64,000 nt of DNA, taken from JBHYGK01 sp051859045. Lineage in GTDB: Bacteria > Pseudomonadota > Gammaproteobacteria > Xanthomonadales > Xanthomonadaceae. Where the stretch lies: NCBI GenBank assembly GCA_051859045.1, contig JBHYGK010000008.1:6540-70539 (forward strand), in the 5' to 3' direction. A program made the position numbers and the translations under genes. Shown here piece by piece: positions 40,774 through 49,301 of this stretch (the first letter of the stretch is position 1; the number at the start of each line of letters is the position of its first letter). The notes under the pieces are model-generated. The model worked only from the letters and a program-made list of their open reading frames with translations, searched no databases and was not told the origin of the DNA.

Positions 40774-42227
40774 GCGCCGCCACCGAGGTCGCCGCGCACG
40801 CGGGCTGGCTGATGCCGGTGGTCAAGGCCAGCTACCTGGCCGCCGCCACGCTGTTCATCCTCGGCATCAAGCGCATGGCCTCGCCGGTCACCGCGCGCTC
40901 CGGCGTGCAGTGGGCGGGCGTGGGCATGCTGGTGGCCACGATCGCCACCTTCGCGCTGCCGGGCATCGGCAACATCCCGCTGATCGTGCTCGCCCTGGTG
41001 CTCGGCACGGGCCTGGCGTGGTGGTCGGGCGCGCGCGTCGCGATGACCGACATGCCGCAGATGGTGGCGCTGTACAACGGCATGGGCGGTGGCTCGGCGG
41101 CCGCGATCGGCGCGGTGGAGCTGTTCCGCTTCAGCGGCGCGGCCGCGGCGCTGGCCGGCGCGGGCGCCGCGACGCACGCCGCCGAGGGGCCGGGGGCGGT
41201 CGCGCTGGCGCTGGCGGTGGCGGGCGCGCTGATCGGCGCGATCTCGCTCACCGGCTCCGTGATCGCCTGGGCCAAGCTCGACGGCCGGCTCGACAAGCGC
41301 TTCGTCTTCCCCGGCCAGCAGGCCTTCAACGCCCTCGTGCTGCTGGCCGCCGTGGGCTTCGGCGTGGCCGCGGCCCTCACCCTGCAGCCGGCGCTGATCA
41401 TCGCGTTCTTCGCCTGCGCGCTGGCCGTGGGCGTGCTGATGACGCTGCCGATCGGCGGCGCCGACATGCCGGTGGTGATCTCGCTGTACAACGCGCTCAC
41501 CGGCCTGGCCGTGGCCTTCGAGGGCTTCGTGCTGGGCAACGAGGCGCTGATCATCGCCGGCACCGTGGTCGGCGCGGCGGGCACGCTGCTCACGCGGCTG
41601 ATGGCCAAGGCCATGAACCGCTCGATCACCAGCGTGCTGTTCGGCAGCTTCGGCGCCACCGGCGAGGCCCAGGCCATCACCGGCAGCCAGAAGCCCATCG
41701 AGGCCGGCGACGTCGCGGCGATGATGGCCTACGCCGAGCGCGTGGTGATCGTGCCGGGCTACGGCATGGCCGTCGCCCAGGCCCAGCACAAGATCGCCGA
41801 GCTCACCCAGCAGCTGGTCAAGCGCGGGGTCAAGGTGAAGTTCGCGATCCACCCGGTGGCCGGGCGCATGCCCGGGCACATGAACGTGCTGCTGGCCGAG
41901 GCCGGCATCCCCTACGACCTGATCGTCGACATGGACGACATCAACCCCGAGTTCCCGGCCACCGACGTGGCGCTGGTGATCGGCGCCAACGACGTGGTCA
42001 ACCCGGTGGCCAAGACCGACCCGGCCAGCCCGATCTTCGGCATGCCGATCCTCGACGTCGCGCTGGCGCGCAACGTGGTGGTGATCAAGCGCGGCAAGGG
42101 CACCGGCTTCGCCGGCATCGAGAACGCGCTCTTCTACGCCGACAACGCGCGGATGCTGTACGGCGATGGCGCCGAGGCGGCCGCGCGCCTGGTGGCCGAG
42201 GTGAAGGCGCTCGACGGCGGGCACTGA
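40770..42227 (+). CDS. pntB: NAD(P) transhydrogenase subunit beta
   Basis: A 485-residue subunit with about eight to nine transmembrane helices followed by the NADP(H)-binding domain III (from about residue 310). The signature blocks are MPQMVALYNGMGGGSAAAIG in the membrane part, and VIVPGYGMAVAQAQHKIAEL with HPVAGRMPGHMNVLLAEA in domain III. The GTG start overlaps the pntAB stop (GTGA). It completes the proton-translocating transhydrogenase of the inner membrane. Confidence 0.96.
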   Translation: MSAATEVAAHAGWLMPVVKASYLAAATLFILGIKRMASPVTARSGVQWAGVGMLVATIATFALPGIGNIPLIVLALVLGTGLAWWSGARVAMTDMPQMVALYNGMGGGSAAAIGAVELFRFSGAAAALAGAGAATHAAEGPGAVALALAVAGALIGAISLTGSVIAWAKLDGRLDKRFVFPGQQAFNALVLLAAVGFGVAAALTLQPALIIAFFACALAVGVLMTLPIGGADMPVVISLYNALTGLAVAFEGFVLGNEALIIAGTVVGAAGTLLTRLMAKAMNRSITSVLFGSFGATGEAQAITGSQKPIEAGDVAAMMAYAERVVIVPGYGMAVAQAQHKIAELTQQLVKRGVKVKFAIHPVAGRMPGHMNVLLAEAGIPYDLIVDMDDINPEFPATDVALVIGANDVVNPVAKTDPASPIFGMPILDVALARNVVVIKRGKGTGFAGIENALFYADNARMLYGDGAEAAARLVAEVKALDGGH

Positions 42228-42279
42228 GCCCGCGGCGCCGCGCGCGGGTCGGCGGCCGCATGGCGCCGACCGCCGCGGC

Positions 42280-42723
42280 TCAGCGCGAGCCCAGCGTCCC
42301 GGCCAGCAGCCCCGCCGCCAGCAGGCCCGCCTCGAGCGGGCCGACCTGCTGGGTGATCGTCAGCCAGGCCAGGTCCGGGCCGAGCAGCCCCAGCGACTCC
42401 CAGGGCAGCAGCCCGAACGGGCGGCCCAGCGCCGCCGCGGCGAGGCCCACCAGGGCCAGCGCGATCGCGGCCAGCGTGGCCAGGCCGCCGGCGAGGGCGC
42501 GCGCGCCGCCGGCGGGCAGGCCGGCCAGCCGCACCATCAGCGCCATGTCGAGGCCGGCCACGAGCGCCATGGGCGCGGCGCGGCCGTCGGTGGCGCCGGC
42601 CACCACGATCCACAGCGCGGCGATGCCGACCACGGCGAACGCCAGGGTCGCGGCGGCGAGGGGGCCGCGCCCGCGCCGGGGCGCGGGGGAGGGCGGGGTG
42701 GCGCGGCGGGGCGTGCGATCCAT
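42280..42723 (-). CDS. Hypothetical small membrane protein
   Basis: A 147-residue protein I do not recognise. After a basic Pro/Arg-rich N-terminus (MDRTPRRATPPSPAPRRGRG) it has three to four hydrophobic segments: about residues 23-43, 52-68, 77-98 and 125-144. It lacks cysteines and charged motifs in the membrane part. It is transcribed away from sufT, sharing a short divergent gap of 58 bases, and converges on pntB. Coding potential is supported by the open frame and hydrophobic periodicity, but no family could be assigned. Confidence 0.55.
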   Translation of the reverse strand: MDRTPRRATPPSPAPRRGRGPLAAATLAFAVVGIAALWIVVAGATDGRAAPMALVAGLDMALMVRLAGLPAGGARALAGGLATLAAIALALVGLAAAALGRPFGLLPWESLGLLGPDLAWLTITQQVGPLEAGLLAAGLLAGTLGSR

Positions 42724-42747
42724 GGGGACTCGGGGGCGACAAAGCCG

Positions 42748-42753
42748 TAAAAT
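42748..42753 (+). promoter_or_regulatory. Candidate -10 box of sufT
   Basis: TAAAAT stands out in very GC-rich DNA 29 bases before the sufT GTG. No clear -35 element is present at 16-18 bases upstream. Confidence 0.35.
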
Positions 42754-42781
42754 AGCGCACCCGACCACGCCCCGAGGCCCC

Positions 42782-43336
42782 GTGAGCTATTCCCGCACCA
42801 GCGAACCGGTGAAGTTCGAGCGCGACTGCGCGGCCGTGCTCGTGCCGCAGGGCGAGCGCGTCACCCTGCCGGCCGGCACCGCGGGCTACATCACCCAGGC
42901 GCTGGGCGGCAGCTTCACGGTGTTCGTGGAGGGCAACCTGTTCCGCATCGCGGGGCCGGACGCCGACGCGATCGGCAAGCCCACGATCACCGCGCCCGAG
43001 CTGCCGCCGGACGCCGGCGACGCCGACGTCGAGCGCCTGGTCTGGGAGCAGCTGCGCACCTGCTTCGACCCCGAGATCCCGATCAACGTGGTCGAGCTGG
43101 GCCTGGTCTACGACTGCCGCCTGGAGCGCGCCGACGACGGCGGCCGCAAGGTCTCCATCAGCATGACGCTCACGGCGCCGGGCTGCGGGATGGGCGAGAT
43201 CCTCGTCGACGACGTGCGCAGCAAGGTCGAGCTGGTGCCGACGGTCAGCGAGGCGGACGTCGAGCTGGTGTTCGACCCGCCGTGGAACCAGTCGATGATG
43301 TCGGAGGCCGCGCGCCTCGAGACCGGCATGCTCTGA
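42782..43336 (+). CDS. sufT: Probable Fe-S cluster assembly protein SufT (MIP18/DUF59 family)
   Basis: A 184-residue protein with a SufT-specific N-terminal part (ERVTLPAGTAGYITQALGGS) followed by the MIP18/PaaD domain. That domain carries DPEIPINVVELGLVYDC and the cysteine motif TLTAPGCGMGEIL. SufT helps mature iron-sulfur proteins. The GTG at 42782 starts the frame and gives MSYSRTSEPVKFERD. The gene is not near other suf genes here. It ends just before the 301-base upstream region of the first S8 protease. Confidence 0.9.
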   Translation: MSYSRTSEPVKFERDCAAVLVPQGERVTLPAGTAGYITQALGGSFTVFVEGNLFRIAGPDADAIGKPTITAPELPPDAGDADVERLVWEQLRTCFDPEIPINVVELGLVYDCRLERADDGGRKVSISMTLTAPGCGMGEILVDDVRSKVELVPTVSEADVELVFDPPWNQSMMSEAARLETGML

Positions 43337-43637
43337 GCCGCCTGCGCGGCCCGTTGGTTGTGTTTTGCAACCAATGTGAAACAGGAAAGAAACTGTGCCG
43401 TAGTCGAGTTGACGCAGTTCTCGTTTCCCGATCTAGTCGGGCCACTGCCGGGGTGACTTCCGGCAGGGGTCGACAGGGGCTGCCCCGGGGATGGGGGCAC
43501 CGCCAGCAGCCGGTGGGTGGAGCCGCGACGCGGCCCACGGGGAACACCGGCCAGGCCACACCGCCGACCCGCATGGACGACAGCCGGCCGCTGCAATCGC
43601 GCAGCGGTCTGACGCCAACGCCAATCGGGGATCCAAC
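43337..43637 (+). promoter_or_regulatory. Upstream region of the first S8 protease
   Basis: This 301-base gap has no gene. It contains an inverted repeat TTGGTTG/CAACCAA (43354-43360 with 43368-43374) and a good promoter match, TTGACG (43409-43414), 17-base spacer and TCTAGT (43432-43437). About 190 bases of leader follow. It is clearly less GC-rich near 43350-43440 than its surroundings. The second protease lacks a comparable upstream region. Confidence 0.5.
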
Positions 43638-45434
43638 GTGACCAAGCGCACCAACCGCCACGCATCGTTCCGCCGCCGCGCGCTCGCCGCGGCCACCGCC
43701 CTCGCCTTCCTGCCGGCGCTCGCCGCCGCGGGCGAGGTCAACACCGCCGCCCTCGCCGATCCGTCGGCGCAGACCTTCGACCGCTTCATCGTGAAGTTCC
43801 GCGACGAGGCCACGCCCGCGGTCGGCCAGCCCGCGCTGCAGCGCACGCTCGACACCGCCGCCGCGCGCCTGTCGGTCGGCACCGCGCGCGCCGGTGGCGC
43901 CCGCGGCAAGGGCCTGGCCGTGCAGCACGTGCGCCGCATGGGCATCGGCGCCGACGTCATCCGCACCTCGCGCGGCCTCGACCGCGTCGAAGCGCAGCAG
44001 CTGATGCAGGAGCTCGCCAGCGACCCGAACGTCGAGTACGTCGAGGTCGACCAGCTGATGCAGATCGCGCTGACCCCGAACGACACCAACTACGCCAGCC
44101 AGTGGCACTACTTCGAGGCCACCGGCGGCCTGAACCTGCCGACGGCCTGGGATCGCGCCACCGGCAGCGGCGTCGTCGTGGCGGTGCTCGACACCGGCTA
44201 CGTCGCCCACTCCGACCTGGCCGCGAACATCATCGCCGGCTATGACTTCATCTCCGACACCACCGTCGCCGGCGACGGCAACGGCCGCGACAACAACCCC
44301 GCCGACCCGGGCGACTACTACCAGGGCCAGGGCTCGTCCTGGCACGGCACCCACGTGGCCGGCACCATCGCCGCGGTGACCAACAACGCCAAGGGCGTCG
44401 CCGGCGTGGCCTACAACGCCCGCGTGCAGCCGGTGCGCGTGCTCGGTCGCGGCGGTGGCTACACCTCCGACATCGCCGACGGCATCATCTGGGCCTCGGG
44501 CGGCACCGTCAGCGGCGTGCCGGCCAACGCGACCCCGGCCGACGTCATCAACATGTCGCTCGGCGGCTCCGGTTCCTGCGGCACCACCACCCAGAACGCC
44601 ATCAACGGCGCCGTCTCGCGCGGCACCGTGGTGGTCGTGGCGGCGGGCAACTCCAACGCCAACGTCAGTGGCTTCAACCCGGGCAACTGCAACAACGTCA
44701 TCAGCGTCGCGGCCACCAACCGCACCGGCGCGCGCGCCTCGTACTCCAACTACGGCACGCTGATCGACGTCGCGGCGCCGGGCGGCGAGGGCGGCACCGC
44801 CGGCGTGCTCTCGACGCTGAACTCGGGCACCCAGGGCCCGGGCACCGAGAACTACGCCTACTACGCGGGCACCTCGATGGCCGCCCCGCACGTCGCGGGC
44901 GTGGTCGCGCTGATCCAGTCGGTGGCCACCAAGACCCCGGCCGAGATCGAGGCGATCCTGAAGTCCTCGGCCCGCCCGCTGCCGGGCGCGTGCTCGGGCG
45001 GCTGCGGCGCCGGCATCGTCGACGCCAACGCCGCGCTGTCGGCCGCGCTGGGCACCACCCCGCCGCCGCCCCCGCCGCCGCCGCCGACCGGCAACACCAG
45101 CTACACCAACAACACCGACGTGGCGATCTCCGACAACGCCACGGTCCGCAGCCCCATCGCGATCTCCGGCCGCACGGGCAACGCCCGCTCGACCGCGACC
45201 GTGGCGGTGAACATCGTCCACACCTACGTGGGCGACCTGCGCGTGCGCCTGATCGCGCCGGACGGCTCGGCCTACACCCTGCGCAACCGCACCGGCGGCA
45301 GCGCGGACAACATCGTGGCCACCTACACGGTCAACCTGTCGTCCGAGGCCATCAACGGCACCTGGAACCTCGAGGTGTTCGACGGCGCCGGCGGCGACGT
45401 GGGCTACATCAACAGCTGGACCTTCACGCCCTGA
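43638..45434 (+). CDS. Secreted subtilisin-like serine protease (S8) with one P-domain
   Basis: A 598-residue secreted protease. It has a signal peptide (about residues 1-31), an inhibitor-I9-type propeptide (about 45-135) and an S8 catalytic domain with Asp185 (AVLDTGY), His236 (WHGTHVAGTIA) and Ser413 (AGTSMAAPHVAG). A run of ten prolines (near residue 480) links it to a C-terminal P-domain (about 488-598, NTDVAISDNATVRSPIAISG). P-domains stabilise or target such proteases and may be removed on activation. Its start is GTG at 43638. A clear terminator follows. It is the first of a tandem pair with a shared identical tract. Confidence 0.94.
   Translation: MTKRTNRHASFRRRALAAATALAFLPALAAAGEVNTAALADPSAQTFDRFIVKFRDEATPAVGQPALQRTLDTAAARLSVGTARAGGARGKGLAVQHVRRMGIGADVIRTSRGLDRVEAQQLMQELASDPNVEYVEVDQLMQIALTPNDTNYASQWHYFEATGGLNLPTAWDRATGSGVVVAVLDTGYVAHSDLAANIIAGYDFISDTTVAGDGNGRDNNPADPGDYYQGQGSSWHGTHVAGTIAAVTNNAKGVAGVAYNARVQPVRVLGRGGGYTSDIADGIIWASGGTVSGVPANATPADVINMSLGGSGSCGTTTQNAINGAVSRGTVVVVAAGNSNANVSGFNPGNCNNVISVAATNRTGARASYSNYGTLIDVAAPGGEGGTAGVLSTLNSGTQGPGTENYAYYAGTSMAAPHVAGVVALIQSVATKTPAEIEAILKSSARPLPGACSGGCGAGIVDANAALSAALGTTPPPPPPPPPTGNTSYTNNTDVAISDNATVRSPIAISGRTGNARSTATVAVNIVHTYVGDLRVRLIAPDGSAYTLRNRTGGSADNIVATYTVNLSSEAINGTWNLEVFDGAGGDVGYINSWTFTP
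43777..44229 (+). repeat. Identical tract shared with the second protease (copy 1)
   Basis: All 453 bases match 45881-46333, at a constant offset of 2104 bases with no gaps. It covers most of the propeptide and the catalytic Asp region. The flanks differ at both silent and coding positions. Confidence 0.92.
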
Positions 45435-45484
45435 TCCACCGGCCAGCGGCCGACCCGGGCCCATGGACGGGCCCCGCGTGACCC

Positions 45485-45517
45485 GAAGCCCCGGCGCAAG
45501 CCGGGGCTTCGTTGTTT
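45485..45517 (+). terminator. Terminator of the first S8 protease
   Basis: GAAGCCCCGG (45485-45494) pairs with CCGGGGCTTC (45501-45510), loop CGCAAG, followed by GTTGTTT. It separates the two protease genes, so the second needs its own promoter in the remaining 210 bases, where none is obvious. Confidence 0.85.
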
Positions 45518-45726
45518 CAGGCCGCCGCATCGACCGCACAGGCCATGCGTGACCGGGTTGGCGGTGCGCGCGCGCGTGGGGTGCGCCACGTCGCAGGACG
45601 GCATTTCCCCGATTGACCCCACTCCGGCCCCCCGGAGCATGCCCCCTGCGCGCCCCGGATCCGCTCCGCCCGGCGCGCCGCCCCGCGGCCCGCGGGTGCG
45701 CCGACCGCTCCAGGGGATCCCGCGCC

Positions 45727-48303
45727 ATGCGCCAGCACCGACCGACCTCCCGCCGCCCGCTCGCCCTCGCGCTGGCCGCCGCCGCGGCCCTCCTGCCGCC
45801 GCTGGCCCTGGGCCAGGTCGTGCCCGGGGGCGACGGCGCCGCGATCGGGGCCGCGCTGGCCGATCCATCGGCGCAGACCGTCGACCGCTTCATCGTGAAG
45901 TTCCGCGACGAGGCCACGCCCGCGGTCGGCCAGCCCGCGCTGCAGCGCACGCTCGACACCGCCGCCGCGCGCCTGTCGGTCGGCACCGCGCGCGCCGGTG
46001 GCGCCCGCGGCAAGGGCCTGGCCGTGCAGCACGTGCGCCGCATGGGCATCGGCGCCGACGTCATCCGCACCTCGCGCGGCCTCGACCGCGTCGAAGCGCA
46101 GCAGCTGATGCAGGAGCTCGCCAGCGACCCGAACGTCGAGTACGTCGAGGTCGACCAGCTGATGCAGATCGCGCTGACCCCGAACGACACCAACTACGCC
46201 AGCCAGTGGCACTACTTCGAGGCCACCGGCGGCCTGAACCTGCCGACGGCCTGGGATCGCGCCACCGGCAGCGGCGTCGTCGTGGCGGTGCTCGACACCG
46301 GCTACGTCGCCCACTCCGACCTGGCCGCGAACACCATCGCCGGCTACGACTTCATCTCCGACGCCACGATGGCCGGCGATGGCGGCGGGCGCGACGGCGA
46401 TCCCGCCGATCCGGGCGACTACTACAACGGCCGCGGCTCCTCGTGGCACGGCACCCACGTGGCCGGCACCATCGCCGCGGTGACCAACAATGGCCGCGGC
46501 GTCGCCGGCGTGGCCTACAACGCGCGCGTGCAGCACGTGCGCGTGCTGGGCCGCGGCGGCGGCTGGAGCTCCGACATCGCCGACGGCATCACCTGGGCCT
46601 CGGGCGGCAGCGTCGGCGGCGCACCGGCCAACCCGACCCCGGCCGACGTCATCAACCTGTCGCTCGGCGGCGCCGGCGCCTGCGGCACCACCACCCAGAA
46701 CGCGATCAACGGCGCCGTCTCGCGCGGCACCGTGGTGGTCGTGGCGGCCGGCAACGCCAACACCGACGCCAGCCAGTTCAACCCCGCCAACTGCGCGAAC
46801 GTCATCACCGTGGCGGCCACCAACCGCCAGGGCGCGCGCGCCTCGTACTCCAACTACGGCACGTTGATCGACGTGGCCGCGCCGGGCGGCGAGGGCGGCA
46901 CCGCCGGCGTGCTCTCGACGCTGAACTCGGGGACCCAGGGCCCGGGCGCCGAGACCTACGCCTACTACGCGGGCACCTCGATGGCCGCCCCGCACGTGGC
47001 CGGCCTGGTGGCGCTGATGCAGTCCGCGGCCGCGCGCACGCCGGCCCAGGTCGAGGCGCTGCTGAAGTCCAGCGCCCGGCCGCTGCCCGGCGCCTGCAGC
47101 GGCGGCTGCGGCGCCGGCATCGTCGATGCCGGGGCCGCCCTGGCGGCGCTGCTGGGCGGGGGCGCCCCCGCGCCGACGCCCACCCCGCCGGGCGGCGCGG
47201 TGTACGCGAGCGGCACCGACGTCGCCATCCGCGATGGCGCCACCGTGCGCAGCCCGATCGCGATCAGCGGCCGCAACGGCCAGGCCTCGGCCACCTCCAC
47301 CGTGACCGTGGACATCGTGCACCCCAACATCGGCGACCTGCAGGTGTCGCTCGAGGCCCCCGACGGCAGCCGCTACGTGCTGCACAACCGCACCGGCGGC
47401 GGCGCCGACGACCTGCGCCAAGGCTACGTGGTCGACCTGTCCAGCGAGGCGATCAACGGCACCTGGCACCTGCGCGTGTACGACGCCGTCGCGGGCCACA
47501 CGGGCTACATCAACGCCTGGAGCCTCGCGCCCGGCGAGGGCGGCGCCGCGCCCACGGCGCCCACGCCGCCGCCGCCCAGCGCTCCCGGCACCGTCACCAA
47601 CGGCGCCGACGTGACGATCGCCGACGGCGCCACCGTCCGCAGCCCGATCGCGATCAGCGGCCGCGGCGGCTTCGCCGGCACCGCGGCCACCGTCACCGTC
47701 GCGATCATCCACCCCAACATCGGCGACCTGCAGGTGGCCCTCGAGGCGCCGGACGGCAGCCGCTACATCCTGCACAACCGCACCGGCGGCAGCGCCGACA
47801 ACCTCCAGCAGGCCTACACGGTCGACCTCAGCAGCGAGGCCGTGGACGGCACCTGGCACCTGCGGGTGTACGACGGCGCGACGGGGAACACCGGCTACAT
47901 CGACCAGTGGAGCTTCGCGCCGGGCAGCAGCGCCGGCGCGCCGCCGGCGCCGGCCCCGACCCCGGGCGCCTACGCCAACGAGGCCGACGTGGCGATCCGC
48001 GACGGCGCCACCGTGCGCAGCCCGATCAGCCTCGCCGGCGTGGCGGGCCAGGGCAGCGCGACGGCGCGCGTGGTGGTCGACATCCTGCATCCGAACATCG
48101 GCGACCTGCAGGTGGCGCTCGAGGCGCCGGACGGCACCCGCTACATGCTGCACAACCGCGCCGGCGGCAGCGCCGACAACCTGCAGCAGGCCTACACCGT
48201 GGACCTGTCGGCGAAGGCCAAGGCGGGCACCTGGCACCTGCGCGTGTACGACGCCGCGGCGGGGAACACGGGCGTGATCAACCGCTGGAGCTTCACGCCC
48301 TGA
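45727..48303 (+). CDS. Secreted subtilisin-like serine protease (S8) with three P-domains
   Basis: An 858-residue secreted protease paralogous to the one upstream. It has a signal peptide (about residues 1-29), an I9 propeptide, and a catalytic domain with Asp190, His241 and Ser418. Three tandem P-domains follow at about residues 490-600, 621-735 and 745-858, joined by Pro/Ala/Thr-rich linkers. Each P-domain starts with a DVxIxDGATVRSPI pattern and contains HPNIGDLQV. The first protease has only one. The two genes share a 453-bp identical tract. It converges on the asparaginase-domain gene. Confidence 0.94.
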   Translation: MRQHRPTSRRPLALALAAAAALLPPLALGQVVPGGDGAAIGAALADPSAQTVDRFIVKFRDEATPAVGQPALQRTLDTAAARLSVGTARAGGARGKGLAVQHVRRMGIGADVIRTSRGLDRVEAQQLMQELASDPNVEYVEVDQLMQIALTPNDTNYASQWHYFEATGGLNLPTAWDRATGSGVVVAVLDTGYVAHSDLAANTIAGYDFISDATMAGDGGGRDGDPADPGDYYNGRGSSWHGTHVAGTIAAVTNNGRGVAGVAYNARVQHVRVLGRGGGWSSDIADGITWASGGSVGGAPANPTPADVINLSLGGAGACGTTTQNAINGAVSRGTVVVVAAGNANTDASQFNPANCANVITVAATNRQGARASYSNYGTLIDVAAPGGEGGTAGVLSTLNSGTQGPGAETYAYYAGTSMAAPHVAGLVALMQSAAARTPAQVEALLKSSARPLPGACSGGCGAGIVDAGAALAALLGGGAPAPTPTPPGGAVYASGTDVAIRDGATVRSPIAISGRNGQASATSTVTVDIVHPNIGDLQVSLEAPDGSRYVLHNRTGGGADDLRQGYVVDLSSEAINGTWHLRVYDAVAGHTGYINAWSLAPGEGGAAPTAPTPPPPSAPGTVTNGADVTIADGATVRSPIAISGRGGFAGTAATVTVAIIHPNIGDLQVALEAPDGSRYILHNRTGGSADNLQQAYTVDLSSEAVDGTWHLRVYDGATGNTGYIDQWSFAPGSSAGAPPAPAPTPGAYANEADVAIRDGATVRSPISLAGVAGQGSATARVVVDILHPNIGDLQVALEAPDGTRYMLHNRAGGSADNLQQAYTVDLSAKAKAGTWHLRVYDAAAGNTGVINRWSFTP
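45881..46333 (+). repeat. Identical tract shared with the first protease (copy 2)
   Basis: Partner of 43777-44229; see that entry. The first differences are T/G at the left edge (43776 against 45880) and T/C at the right edge (44230 against 46334). Confidence 0.92.
47196..48300 (+). repeat. Three tandem P-domain coding units
   Basis: Units of about 340 bases begin near 47197, 47590 and 47970. They share stretches such as ATCCGCGA/CGACGGCGCCACC and CCCAACATCGGCGACCTGCA, and diverge elsewhere. This indicates domain duplication within the gene. Confidence 0.8.
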
Positions 48304-48344
48304 GGGACCCGGCCGCGCCGGCGACGGCGCGGCGGGCCGACCGC

Positions 48345-48364
48345 GGCGCCCCCGGCGGGGCGCC
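48345..48364. terminator. Hairpin between convergent protease and asparaginase-domain genes
   Basis: GGCGCCCC (48345-48352) pairs with GGGGCGCC (48357-48364) around CGGC. No T-run on either strand, so termination strength is uncertain. Confidence 0.4.
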
Positions 48365-48369
48365 CGGGT

Positions 48370-48855
48370 TCAGAGCGCCTCGAAGCGGTTCGCGGCGACG
48401 TTCTTGCGGACCTTGGCCGGATCCCAGATGCGGCCGTTCATCGCGATGTAGACGCCGGGCGGCAGGCTCTGCACGGCGCCGACCGCGGTGCCGATGTTGA
48501 ACTCGGCGTCGGAGCCGCGGAAGCGCGCGGGGTTCAGCGCGCCGGTCAGCACGATCGTGCGGTCGGTGAGCGCGGCCAGCACCTTGGCGGTCTCGACCAT
48601 CGAGTCGGTGCCGTGGGTCACCAGCACGTGCCGGGCCGGCTGCGCGGCGATCGCGTCGCGCAGCAGCTCGCGCTCGGCCTGGGTGATGTGCAGGCTGTCC
48701 TTGCGCAGCAGCGGCACGACGGTGAAGCGGAAGGCCACGCCGAGCTCCTCGAGGATGCGCCCGATCTGCGGCTCGCCGACCTGGTAGTCGGACTTGTCGT
48801 CGAAGTAGACCTTGTCGATCGTGCCGCCGGTGGTGACGACGCAGAGCTGGTCCAT
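48370..48855 (-). CDS. Short asparaginase-domain protein
   Basis: A 161-residue protein matching only the N-terminal domain of L-asparaginase. It has the first catalytic motif VVTTGGTIDKVYFDD and the second, LVTHGTDSMVETAKVL. Full asparaginases are about 330 residues and complete their active site with a second domain, which is absent. No C-terminal remnant is visible downstream, and the end sequence DPAKVRKNVAANRFEAL reads like a natural terminus. Similar short proteins occur in xanthomonads, so this is probably a genuine small family rather than a broken gene. Its activity is unknown. Confidence 0.8.
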   Translation of the reverse strand: MDQLCVVTTGGTIDKVYFDDKSDYQVGEPQIGRILEELGVAFRFTVVPLLRKDSLHITQAERELLRDAIAAQPARHVLVTHGTDSMVETAKVLAALTDRTIVLTGALNPARFRGSDAEFNIGTAVGAVQSLPPGVYIAMNGRIWDPAKVRKNVAANRFEAL

Positions 48856-48890
48856 GGGGGATCCGGGCGTGGAGGGCGAAGGCGCGCAGT

Positions 48891-49301
48891 CTACCCGGCC
48901 GCGGGCGGGCTGGCATCGCCGCCGGCCGTGCGCGCGGCGGCCCGCGCGGCGGCGCGGGCGCGCATCGCGTCGAGGCTGGAGGCCAGCACCACGCCCACCG
49001 CGAGCAGCGCCTCGGCGATCCCGAAGGCCCGCGCCTCCGGCGCCGACCAGGCCTCCATGACGCCGTGCATGAAGTAGAACAGCGCGGCCACCCCGGCCCA
49101 GAAGCCGGCGCTGGGCCGGCGCGCCAGCCACAGCGCCAGCGCCGGCAGGGCCGGCAGCGCGGCCGCGGCGGCGTCGAGCCAGACCGGGATCGACGCCGGC
49201 GGCAGGCGCACGCTCCAGGCCACGTGCAGCAGCACGATCAGCGCCGTGCCGGCGATCGCCAGCCGGCGCCCGGGCAGGACGTGGGCCTCGGCCGGGGTCA
49301 C
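48891..49301 (-). CDS. DUF2069 family membrane protein
   Basis: A 136-residue inner-membrane protein with four hydrophobic helices (about residues 14-32, 43-60, 66-85 and 93-110). The conserved patch FWAGVAALFYFMHGVMEAWS is typical of DUF2069. Function unknown. The GTG start overlaps the wrbA stop (GTGA), and the family is often found next to wrbA, so a linked role is likely. The C-terminus is Ala/Arg-rich and probably cytoplasmic. Confidence 0.8.
   Translation of the reverse strand: MTPAEAHVLPGRRLAIAGTALIVLLHVAWSVRLPPASIPVWLDAAAAALPALPALALWLARRPSAGFWAGVAALFYFMHGVMEAWSAPEARAFGIAEALLAVGVVLASSLDAMRARAAARAAARTAGGDASPPAAG

Noticed and set aside
42247..42271. Hairpin between pntB and the small membrane protein as a strong terminator
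   Set aside because: The stem is only 8 bp with a 9-base loop and no T-run on either strand; similar structures occur by chance at this GC content.
43245..48237. Minus-strand open frames of more than 900 codons across both proteases
   Set aside because: The paralogous proteases on the plus strand have complete catalytic triads. The antisense products mirror each other only because the sense genes are duplicated.
43638..48303. Mobile element as the cause of the protease duplication
   Set aside because: No transposase, terminal inverted repeats or target-site duplications were found around either copy. Tandem duplication with conversion explains the pattern.
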